A DNA stretch of 41,929 nucleotides from Echinococcus granulosus (lineage: Eukaryota > Platyhelminthes > Cestoda > Cyclophyllidea > Taeniidae), in the NCBI RefSeq assembly GCF_000524195.1, contig NW_020170455.1:267778-309706 (forward strand). The letters run 5' to 3'. The translations under genes were made by a program, and so were the position numbers. Of the stretch, positions 33,801-41,929 are shown one piece after another. The notes under the pieces are model-generated. The model ran no database searches and had not been told where the DNA came from. It was given only the letters and a program-made list of their open reading frames with translations. Each line of letters starts with the position of its first letter. Within the stretch, counting starts at the first letter, position 1.

Positions 33801-36800
33801 CAGAAAATCGCCCATATATGATGGCTGTAGTGTTTCAAATGCAGAATTTTACTTTCAAATAACTGACTCAACCCCCTATGAATTCTATGAACGTGCTAGA
33901 ATTCGTAAAATAAATAGAACGATGTCAAAAAACAAAGGCACTACTCACGCTTCAAGCTCCGAAGTAGCTTGAGGAGTATCTAAAGCACAAGAAGAAAGGC
34001 GCAGTTTAAGAATAATAGGCAAAAAGCAGGAACCAGTTAATTAAAAAAACTTACTTGAGTCCACAGAAAGCGAATTTTCAGTTGGAGGTGGTACAGAAGG
34101 GACATCTCCATTCGGTGGTGGAGTGTAGGGGCGCGAAGAAGCCGAAGTTGGTCTCCGGTTAAACATCTTCGTGAAGACATTGAAAGAGCTGGAGAAACTA
34201 ATGAAGTAGAACCAGTTATTCTGAATGGTTTCTTTCAAGAAAAAATTAACCAGCAAGGCTTACATGGAACTCTTATTTCCTTCGGGCAGTAAAGGGGAGG
34301 AACAGTTCCCGACCGTTCCTACCGTAGACAGGGGGTCATTATCCAGTGGGGGCTCAGTGGCGAATTGTTCCTCTTTCTTAGCTACAGAAGGATTTGTTAG
34401 ATAAGCAAAAAGGATAAAGGTGAATCTTACTTTTGTCACGTTGCATGTAGATGCCCAGAGGAACAAAAAAACTTAACTTTCCTGTCTTCAGCTCCCTACA
34501 AAGTGGCACGAAATAGAGAGACGAAGACTAACACTTACCTAGGATGAATCAAATTTAGTTGAGCTTCAATGTTATCGCTGTCCTCTGGGACGTAGGCCGC
34601 AAAAGCTACGGAGCAAAAAAGGCAGGGGCGTGCGATACGATAATGATAAAAAAACCGCAAAATTTCCACACAAGTGCTTTGTCAAACAAGATCGGAGAAA
34701 ATGAATGGAGTCACATAAACCAGTTAGGTGGTGATTAAAGTGGGAACCCAGAAGCTCTAGCCAATGAAATTGTAGCCATGACGCTTGAACTATTTGCTAA
34801 TGGTGGAGGGCTGGTTAGGCGCAAGCACACACATACGCCCACAAACAAAAAAGACATCACAACTCAATTTCACCTCCGATTACAGTGTTCGTTTTCCTTT
34901 GTTTACCAAAAGGGCTCAAGACCGAAATCAGTACTTACGGCGGTCCAGTGAAAGGGAGCGTGAAACCCGACTGACATCAAATGCGATACACGGACTGACG
35001 AGGAGAAACTCAGTGACACATCGGAACTGCACTTCTTCTGGATTATCAGGGTTTCTGGATAAATGGAGCGCGTAGAGAACCTTGGAGAAAGAGATAAATC
35101 AAGATCTCTATTTGGGGGAAAAATCCATCAAAACCGGTCTTTTTCGCCATATTTAACATCCGACTATTCAAGTAGCCGATCCCGTTTGATGCCCTCAAAA
35201 AATAATCTAAACTAGATACATATGTCTTTATTTTAGTGGCACAAACACATATGTATGTGTATGTATGAATTCGTTCATTCACCAATAACCGCATTGCTTT
35301 CATTGGAGCAAGGAGAAGGCTCGGGTAAAGTATCGACAGAAAGATGATTCTTTAGAGGCTGCGTTTCGGACTTCTGTGACTCCTCCGAAGCATGGTTTCC
35401 CTTCCCCACCTCCTTCTCTACAACTTTTAAAGATGACCCAGCTGTCAGAGCAGTCGGTTTCACATTCCTCTGCCGCCGTCGGCGCTTAACAGCCACCGTA
35501 TAAGAAGCCTGTCTAGCTCTTACGGGTCTGCCCCTCTTTCTAAGCGGAGCTACATAGGATCTACAGCCGACTGGCGTGGCACTCCAGTGGCTGGGGATGG
35601 AGGCTTGAGCTCTCGGAGTCGAGCGACGACATCTGAGCAGTGAGCGTTCGCGGGTTCGGGAGAAAGTTTTGCCACGGTTGGAGTTATTCCCGTGCTCACC
35701 ACTAAGGAGACCACAGGTGCACATATTAGTGCTAATTTTGGCGCGTTTTGACTTGTTTGGCATTGTTTGAGGAGTAGAATGAACACACACACTTCCACAG
35801 CGAAATGTGGGGGACTAGAAGGCCAGTCATCGATCAGCGCCGATTCGAAAGGGCACGTGACCAAAGCACGACAGGCGATTGAACTAAAACGATGGCCTGT
35901 ACAGAAATTCGCCATAATACCAGGCCATTATCACCGGTAAAATGTCCAACATTTCACTTCGTCTACTCCCTTTCTTTCGGACTACTATGATAATTAAAAC
36001 CATTGTTTAAAGAAAGCGTTTGAACTTTTTTCCAAATTTTGTTCCATTCAGAGTGATTCCTGCAGACTCGCGATATTTCCAAATAGGCAAATATTTGGGA
36101 AGATTCCAGATAATATACGACACATTAATGATCCGTTTGGACGTAAAAATGAGCCGAGTAGAAGGCAGAGGTAAGTGATTACGACGTGAAAGAAGCTACT
36201 TCTGTTCCATCAACATCAGACGGTCGCGAATGAATCTGTGAGTCGTAGAGTTCAATCTAATTGAAACTACCACTTATGTATCACAAAGTGTTACTTTACC
36301 TCACCTACATCAGTGATGGTAAAAAAACGGACTTGTCTAAGTAAAATATTCTATCGAATCATCCAATATTACCTAATGGCAGGTCGCAGCATCCGCATGT
36401 AAAAGCAAGAGAAAAACCTTACTGTGCGTTTGATGTCGCTGGCCAGAAGAAGATTAGCTGTCGCACTGAAGTGAGTAATGAGCATGGGTTGAGGGGAGGA
36501 CTTTAGGGTTTCACTATCCTTCTGATCTCGTCCCTCACTGGGACAAAATCGAATAGTCTGAACCAGGGAACAATCGGGAAGACGCCAAAGAAACAACTCC
36601 CGATTGAAATTTGCTCCTCCAATTAGATACCCTTCCGGAGCTAACATGCTGCAATAAATATCGATAGAAAAAAAGCATTGGACCACTGTCAGAATTGGTA
36701 CCAATAAGGTAATAAACCTTCGGCTACCTCTTATAGTTGACATAATGGAGAGATGAGAATGAAGAGGTTCCGGGCATTGTCCATTCACGATAGGGACTAA

Positions 36801-38078
36801 AAAATTCAGGACGGTTTGAATTTTCTGGCCTACCTGAAAGACTCTGATTTAATGTCGGATAGTTTGAACACGAGGATTTGTCCGATATTCACACTAATGA
36901 AGATGGTTGAGGCATCAGCAGCAAACTCCATTGCCTCAATATTGTTGTCATAAGTAGAGAGTCGCACCAGAATTTCGGTTAAGAGACGTGAATGCAAGTG
37001 ATATTGAACTGATGCCGTGTGGAAATCGATGGGACCAGAGGACAGTTGCTCAATAACCCCATTTAAATCGACAATATATACCTTAACAAATGTGTGAAAT
37101 TAGTAGAGGCGACAAGCATACGTCTCTATTTAAGGCTGCCGCTAGGAGCAAAGAGGAATCTTTGTGGTCTTCTGGTGTTGTAGACTTGGGCCCCCATTTA
37201 AGAGCACAATGAGTAAGTGTAGAACTGTTCTCATGGAGATTAATGGATATCAAGAGGTTATTCACCGCGTCAATATGATTAACCTAGAATATAACTATGA
37301 TAAAATACAGAGCCTTACGTGATATATATTTAATATCCCGTCGAAGCTTAAGACGGCCAATATTGGTAAAAAATACGGAGAGAAGTCAAGTGTGAGAAAG
37401 TCACTGTCAAAATTCTTAAGAAGTGATCTGACGCGTGTTTCACTGTGCGTTATCCGTACTAACGCTTTAGATTGACCTAAAATGGGTAAATATACAGTTG
37501 ATAAATCACCTTTTATAAACCACGCGATGTTTCCTGATGTCGCATGACTTGTCAACAACTTCGTTGGGTAATATTTGTATTCCCAGTCGTACGATACCAG
37601 AGGTGTGATCATTAGCTGAAATGATAACAATCAAGTCACAGAAACCTACAGAACTGCTAGAGCTTTTGCCATTTGCCGTAATGGCACTAGCTGGACTGGC
37701 AACAATGTCGACTGACGAAGAGCGTATGCCAAAAAACTCTTCATAACCATTGCCATCTAGAAGTCTGATGGTGGTCTAATTAAATTGATGAATTCGTTTA
37801 CATTTTCTCAGCAAACGACTTCATGATGCCAAATAAAATAGAAGCACTGAGAATTCATGCAGGCGCACAGCGTAAAACCCGGACGGCAAATTGACCAATC
37901 AAGTCCTTGAGATAGTAGAGGTTTCGGCTGAATAAAAGCAGTAAAGTGGTGCGTAGAGTAAAAAGCGCATATGACATTTTACAAGGTAATAGTTATGACT
38001 TTAAAGCTAATCGTCGCCCGAAATAGTTCACAACTTACTGAGCAAAAACACTTACTTCGACCACTTCTCAGCGCACAT
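21813..38078 (-). CDS. EDC4: Enhancer of mRNA-decapping protein 4, 24 exons
   Basis: Exons on the minus strand, 5' to 3': 38078-38056, 37764-37650, 37615-37319, 37283-37122, 37081-36834, 36796-36728, 36648-36423, 35080-34939, 34605-34539, 34495-34431, 34381-34264, 34188-34055, 33979-33949, 33549-33377, 30949-30827, 29780-29490, 28442-28284, 28198-27998, 26641-26526, 26444-26279, 24933-24818, 24301-24005, 23437-23280, 22011-21813. The sum is 3696 bases, 1231 residues plus TAG, phase kept throughout (human about 1400). A WD40 region (about 45-430) has YDWEYKYYPTKLL, GANFNRELFLW, QTIRF and VTEFLLVSP as in EDC4. A Ser/Pro-rich linker follows, then coiled coil (about 760-1010) with IAYREELRRVLVPAF, and a helical C-terminus with LLLSLIHQL and LQEAVNHLRMNDD. 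EDC4 scaffolds DCP1-DCP2-XRN1 in P-bodies, promoting decapping. Exon 1 and the ATG are least certain. Confidence 0.92.
24934..26278 (-). other. EDC4 intron 20
   Basis: 1345 bases between in-phase exons (C|AC junction). No recognised content. Confidence 0.5.
26642..27997 (-). other. EDC4 intron 18
   Basis: 1356 bases with a gtacgt donor and a tag acceptor. An 88-codon frame at 26831-27097 on the same strand has no family motif and was not called a gene. Confidence 0.5.
28900..29460 (-). repeat. Degenerate tetranucleotide repeat (GATG/GAAT type) in EDC4 intron 16
   Basis: Imperfect tandem GATG, GAAT and GATA units make up most of this stretch on the plus strand (for example gatggatgaatgaatgc near 29430). 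It creates spurious long open frames on the minus strand full of Ile, His and Ser. It lies wholly inside the intron bounded by 28443 and 29489. Confidence 0.75.
29781..30826 (-). other. EDC4 intron 15
   Basis: 1046 bases separating two exons that look like duplicates of one another (see findings). Nothing else recognised. Confidence 0.5.
31282..32811 (-). pseudogene. RBKS: Decayed ribokinase (PfkB family) gene inside EDC4 intron 14
   Basis: Seven blocks on the minus strand, in ribokinase order, resemble the family: VDFYTP then ICKGSRFDQGG (32689-32811, N-terminal substrate region, GFGGKGANQ reduced); FGDMRNLINYSV (32256-32291); VSEEVGCTGLEVAPL (about 32180-32225); DTRIILNAAPIKG (about 31975-32025); VLLSESGAHVLSVPSG (about 31845-31893); ETVDATACGDDAFC (31765-31806), a ruined copy of the catalytic DTTGAGDxF; and AVLMNPS to GKEVQSALPR (31312-31425, C-terminal region). 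Blocks lie in different frames, in-frame stops occur between them, and the GAGD anion hole reads ACGD with an extra residue. Intact ribokinase phosphorylates ribose to ribose 5-phosphate; this copy cannot encode it. Gaps of 70-300 bases between blocks suggest former introns, so it is an unprocessed relic and not a retrocopy. Assignment is from motif order only. Confidence 0.68.
35227..35232 (-). terminator. Poly(A) signal AATAAA after the intronic frame
   Basis: Read on the minus strand; 43 bases downstream of the TGA at 35275-35277 and inside EDC4 intron 7, where it would serve a nested gene or a truncated EDC4 transcript. Confidence 0.4.
35275..35790 (-). CDS. Basic hypothetical protein nested in an EDC4 intron, same strand
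   Basis: A 171-codon frame, the longest unexplained one here, lies wholly in EDC4 intron 7. It is strongly basic: KSKRAK near the start, RKRGRPVRARQ (AT-hook-like) and KRRRRQRNVK in the middle, then an acidic Ser/Glu-rich tail. An AATAAA lies 43 bases past its stop. No family recognised. Inside it, near 35632-35699, are a usable gtgagc donor and a gctcag acceptor, and joining them shifts into an overlapping frame (35550-35915) that reads VVARLRELKPPSPATG. The true product may therefore be spliced and smaller at its N-terminus. The alternatives are an alternative EDC4 terminal exon or a chance frame. Confidence 0.4.
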   Translation of the reverse strand: MCVHSTPQTMPNKSKRAKISTNMCTCGLLSGEHGNNSNRGKTFSRTRERSLLRCRRSTPRAQASIPSHWSATPVGCRSYVAPLRKRGRPVRARQASYTVAVKRRRRQRNVKPTALTAGSSLKVVEKEVGKGNHASEESQKSETQPLKNHLSVDTLPEPSPCSNESNAVIGE

Positions 38079-39263
38079 AAAGTGAATGAGAAAAACAAGT
38101 TTATTTGCAGATGTGCTTTCATCTTTGTATTAGTGGTATAGTTAGCTATTCTCCAACAGCAATCTTAGACCGAACATGTACCAGAAGTTAGTGGATGACT
38201 ATTTCCAAAGTCGTATGGTGGGCAGCAAGTCGGATAAGAACTTGCAATAAGCGCTTGTTTAAATGGACCTTGTAGGCCTGAGGCTGCCACAAAGTGTGGG
38301 CCTCGTGACAAATCGGACGCCCTCTACCCGCTGATAGGAAACATTCCCCAGGCACTCTTAACTCACAATAGCCGTATCCTCATTATAATCGCTACTCAAT
38401 GGGGCATGTTCTCACCCATCTCGACTACTCGTTCCAAGGATATGAAGGCCCAAGGCGATGACGCAACAAACCGTTTATTTTGCTATCAGGGGGTTGTGCT
38501 GTTGGGTGCCTGGAAAAGCGTATAATGTCTTTATTGTGGAAGAAAATTGAGCATGTTTAAAATAGGTTTTATAAACACTTAGCTTATTTCCACATGCCAA
38601 CGCCTACTAGGAGCCAGTATGGTGCCTTTGTTCTCAACAGAAGAGAGTTTCAGTGTAGCGGCTTTGGAGGTGTGCTAAGCCGTGCCATTGCCAATAAATT
38701 ACTACGCAGGAGATGCCTGAAGCTCCAGGCATGGATGAAGGAGTCAGGAAATTCAGAGTGTTTAGCTGACGGAACCCCAAAAGTATTTTAAAATATGCGG
38801 CAGTCAGGATCATTACTTAGATAGCCATGTGATAAAACAGCAAAGTCCAGGCAACAAAGTAATGTCTTTTCAACTGCATGCTTTACTTTAAAGATATAAT
38901 CCAAATTTAGTGAATTTCTAATTAAACCCTATCTTAAAATAATTTTTTGTTGTCAGGTCTTACTAGGCTTAAGCATATTAAGGCAAGTCTATCACTTTAC
39001 ATTCAACTAACAGGTTAAGAATGCATAACTATTTCTTCCTCTACTATCATAAAAATGGGCAAAAAAACTTAGGATACTACCTAATATTTTGCATTTAATT
39101 AGTTGCAATAAGCATAATGACACTTATTTGCATTTGGATGCTTTCATCATCATTCACTGTTTTGTTTATATTCACCACCGAATAACGTCAAGGCTGATGT
39201 GCACTTTATAAAGTTGGTTTTTATCGTGCTCTGGCGTCTTGAGTTCCCCGTGGTCCCGTCGAA
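38079..39263. promoter_or_regulatory. Divergent intergenic region of EDC4 and glutamate dehydrogenase
   Basis: About 1.2 kb between the two start codons, which point away from each other. It contains no gene; a 65-codon plus frame at 38594-38791 has no motif. Both promoters should lie here. Confidence 0.5.
39207..39213 (+). promoter_or_regulatory. TATA-like box before glutamate dehydrogenase
   Basis: TATAAAG starts 57 bases before the ATG, and a CRE-like TAACGTCA (39183-39190) lies just upstream. Position fits a core promoter with a very short leader; not tested. Confidence 0.35.
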
Positions 39264-41177
39264 ATGATTTTCCCTAGGATTGCTTTGAGTGGATCCTTTA
39301 GGGTTCCTTACTTGGTTAATATTGTCAAGTTTTCCAGCGCTACAACGGAGTTGCCGTTTCACAAAATGGTTGAAGTTTTCTTTAACAATGCAGCCGAACA
39401 CGTCGAGGTGAAAATGAATAAAGAGCTTCCTTGGCAAGGAACATCTGAGAAAAAGGCAAAATATATTAAGGGGGTCCTTGATAACATTAGAGCTGTGGAT
39501 AACGCTACAGAATTTCGCTTCCCTATAAAGAGGGATGATGGCTCGTTTGAAGTTATTAATGCATGGCGCGCTCAACACAGTCATCATCGATTGCCCTGTA
39601 AGGGTGGCATTCGCTATGCTGCTGATGTCGACATGGGGGAGGTCCTTGCTCTCGCTTCCCTAATGACCTTCAAGTGCGCTGTTCTCAACGTCCCGTACGG
39701 TGGTGCCAAAGGGGGTATCAGAATCAATCCAGCGGACTATTCTGTTGATGAACTTGAACGTATCACCCGTCGCTACGCCATGGAACTTGCTAAAAAGGGC
39801 TACATTGGTGCCTTTGTTGATGTGCCCGCTCCTGACATGGGTACTGGTGAACGCGAAATGGCTTGGATGGCTGATACCTACGCCCAAACTGTGGGTACGT
39901 TCACTCTCCTCCTCTCCTTTTTTTAAAAAAATCATTTTTGTGTCTAATCATGGCTTTTTAGGCTACCAGGATATTAATGCTAAAGGTTGCGTGACTGGCA
40001 AACCCATAAATCAGGGTGGTATTCACGGTCGTACCGCTGCTACCGGACTTGTAAGTAAAACTATCATGGGCTTTCAAATCTTAGGATAGATTAATCAGGT
40101 TACTTATCTCTTAGGGCCTCTTCTACGCATTGGAAAACTTTATCAACAACGAAAAGTGGGCTTGCAAATGCGGTCTCTCGAGCGGTATTAAAGGCAAGAC
40201 TTTTATCGTCCAGGGCTATGGAAATGTCGGCCAGTACACCACCCAGTTTATGCACGAGGCTGGGGCTAAGTTAATTGGTGTATTGGAGCTTGATGGCAAT
40301 ATCTATAACCCCGATGGGATCGACGTCCCATCCCTTGACGCCTACAAAAAAAGTCACGGTGGCATCGCCGGTTTCCCCGGTGCTCAAGCCTACACCAAGG
40401 GCTCTCTTCTCTCTGAGGAGTGCGACATTCTCGTTCCCGCGGCGAACGAGCGTCAAATCAACATAGATAACGCTGATAGTATCCGAGCAAAGCTGATTCT
40501 TGAAGGCGCCAACGGTCCGGTCACCCCGCCGGCAGACAAGATCCTACAAAAGAAGAACATTCTTGTTATTCCGGACCTTCTGGCTAATGCTGGTGGTGTC
40601 ACTGTCTCCTACTTCGAGTGGCTGAAGAATCTGAACCATGTCAGTTTTGGAAAGCTCTACTTTAAATATGAGAAAGACAACCATTACCATATTCTGAGTA
40701 CGTATCTACCAAAAAACAATGAATGATCTCGGTGATATTCATTGTTATCTGTTCCTTCCAGGTAGTGTCAGCCAATCGCTAGAACATGCCCTCGGAAAGA
40801 GGGTTGACATCCAACCGACGGAGGATTTCAAAGAACGCTATGATGTGAGTGTTAATATCGATAGCATTCTCAAACTTTTTGCATTGAATCCCATTCATTA
40901 TTGGTGCCTTAATTTACTGTAGCGCATCTCGGAGGAAGATGTTGTCCGTTCGGGTCTTCACTACAGTATGGAGCGGGCGTCAAACGTGCGTTAATTTCAC
41001 TACCTTCTAGGGTCTATTTTCTTCCACTGAATCAGTATCTATCTTCCTCTCTTTCAGATCGTCATGGATACGTGTGAATCCTACAATCTTGGCTTGGATC
41101 TTCGTACATCAGCCTATATCAGCGCCATCGAGAAGATTTTCTACACATACCATGCATCGGGATTGACCTTCAACTAG
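39264..41177 (+). CDS. GLUD1: Mitochondrial glutamate dehydrogenase, 6 exons
   Basis: Exons 39264-39894, 39962-40050, 40115-40697, 40762-40844, 40923-40985, 41058-41177; 522 residues plus TAG, phase kept. The enzyme deaminates glutamate to 2-oxoglutarate and ammonia with NAD(P), linking amino-acid and energy metabolism in the mitochondrial matrix. The N-terminus (about 1-30) is rich in Arg, Ser and hydrophobics without acidic residues, like a targeting peptide. Substrate-domain signatures are [18 protein letters not shown] with the catalytic Lys, and [14 protein letters not shown]. The NAD domain has [28 protein letters not shown], and [19 protein letters not shown]. The segment between YHIL and [16 protein letters not shown] keeps the antenna found in animal enzymes, so allosteric control is possible. 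The last residues SGLTFN match the family C-terminus. The length agrees with human GLUD1 (558). Confidence 0.97.
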
Positions 41178-41516
41178 GTTTAAGCACTTACTGATTTAGA
41201 ACTGAACAAGTACCTTTACTAATGTCGCTGCCATTTAAACCGTTCGACAAGTACAACTTATTGGTGCCAAGCACTGTACTCTTTCGTCTTACCGGTTTCT
41301 GCTTGAAGAGGCGTTTTAGTATAGTTTAGACGTGTGTTATCGGGTCTATGATGCATTCAAAGCTGGGGATGATTTAATTATTTCACCTCCTGAGTACTGG
41401 CTGTAGTCGTAACATCTAACAGTCGAATGTTTGACTTGGTTACCTCTTGGAGAGCAGGCTCGTGTTTTTAAAGTGGTCCTGAACTGTTGTACAAATGAGT
41501 TCAAGGGCCCCTGTAG

Positions 41517-41929
41517 GGATTTGTCAACTCCCTTAGAATTCCTCGAGTTCCATTCATAAATAAAAGAAGGAAGAGGGAAAAAAAGAATTTGACAGCAGAA
41601 AATTTCCCAAACGATTTATTCCACCAAATCGTTTGCGCCTTCATGCCACCAATGCGGGTGGAAGTGTGTGAGGTTGCTTTGAGCACTGCCTCAAACTTGA
41701 TCACGGGCGTTGGATCGATTCGTCGTTCTCCCACTACACACATCAACAACTTGACTGAAATGCCCAAAAGCAAGGCCAAAAATCAGTGGCTTCCATTGTG
41801 TGTGTTAATGCAAGGTACACATTGCTTTACCATTGGCATTAGCTGCTGCACCAATAACAGCAACAGCAACAGCATCAAGAAGTTGAACAAGAACCATCGC
41901 ACGCATATCACACACTTTATTCATCCACT
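41517..41929 (+). other. Unresolved open region at the right edge
   Basis: One plus frame stays open for 137 codons to the edge, with ATGs at 41643 and 41652. On the minus strand, a frame over 41501-41779 is also open, with a good acceptor (gggcatttcag, ending at about 41759) and an AATAAA at 41621-41616. Either a plus gene starts here or a minus gene ends here, converging on glutamate dehydrogenase. No motif decides it. Confidence 0.2.
41559..41564 (+). terminator. Candidate poly(A) signal of glutamate dehydrogenase
   Basis: First good AATAAA after the stop, about 380 bases downstream. Confidence 0.35.

Larger units (their letters stand above)
35081..36422 (-). other. EDC4 intron 7, host of a basic open frame
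   Basis: The flanking exons read DIKRT and VLYALHLSRNP and join directly in phase, as in the EDC4 family, so all 1342 bases are intronic for EDC4. The intron contains the frame at 35275-35790 described separately. Confidence 0.75.

Noticed and set aside
39150..39587. 145-codon minus frame over the start of glutamate dehydrogenase
   Set aside because: It is the antisense shadow of a strongly conserved coding exon.

Overview
This is a piece of a flatworm nuclear genome, most likely a tapeworm and plausibly a taeniid. Reasons: genes are split by very short GT-AG introns (29-41 bases) mixed with longer ones, the DNA is AT-rich, the proteins are animal families, and the window holds copies of a small LTR element whose architecture recalls the TRIM elements reported from taeniid tapeworms. 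Species identity is inference; no search could be run.

Layout, left to right. (1) 1581-1884, minus: first coding exon of a BSDC1-like protein, the rest lying off the left edge or unseen. (2) 2741-11945, plus: a complete TRPM-family cation channel; I reconstruct 21 exons that join without a stop into 1260 residues. (3) about 12415-12905: a decayed pair of TRIM-type LTRs. (4) 13505-14996, plus: WWOX, a WW-domain short-chain dehydrogenase, 7 exons, about 390 residues. (5) 16162-16570: a younger TRIM copy broken by a 100-N assembly gap, and 18120-18315, a solo LTR of the same family; each is flanked by its own 4-base target duplication. (6) 18858-19615, plus: SGF11/ATXN7L3-type zinc-finger subunit of the SAGA deubiquitinase module. 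(7) 38078-21813, minus: EDC4, the mRNA-decapping scaffold, 24 exons joining to 1231 residues. Two of its introns hold unexpected content: intron 14 a decayed ribokinase gene (31282-32811), and intron 7 a basic unidentified reading frame with its own poly(A) signal (35275-35790). Intron 16 holds a degenerate tetranucleotide repeat. (8) 39264-41177, plus: mitochondrial glutamate dehydrogenase, 6 exons, 522 residues, divergent from EDC4.

The genes are unrelated housekeeping or signalling genes rather than a pathway: an ion channel, a redox tumour-suppressor homologue, a chromatin factor, an RNA-decay scaffold and a mitochondrial enzyme. The exon models were built by hand from splice sites, reading phase and remembered family motifs. 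That four independent models keep phase across 7 to 24 exons and end in a stop is the best internal support. The most novel observations are the ribokinase fossil inside EDC4, the duplicated EDC4 exons, the substituted calcium site in the TRPM channel, and the TRIM element that explains the assembly gap.
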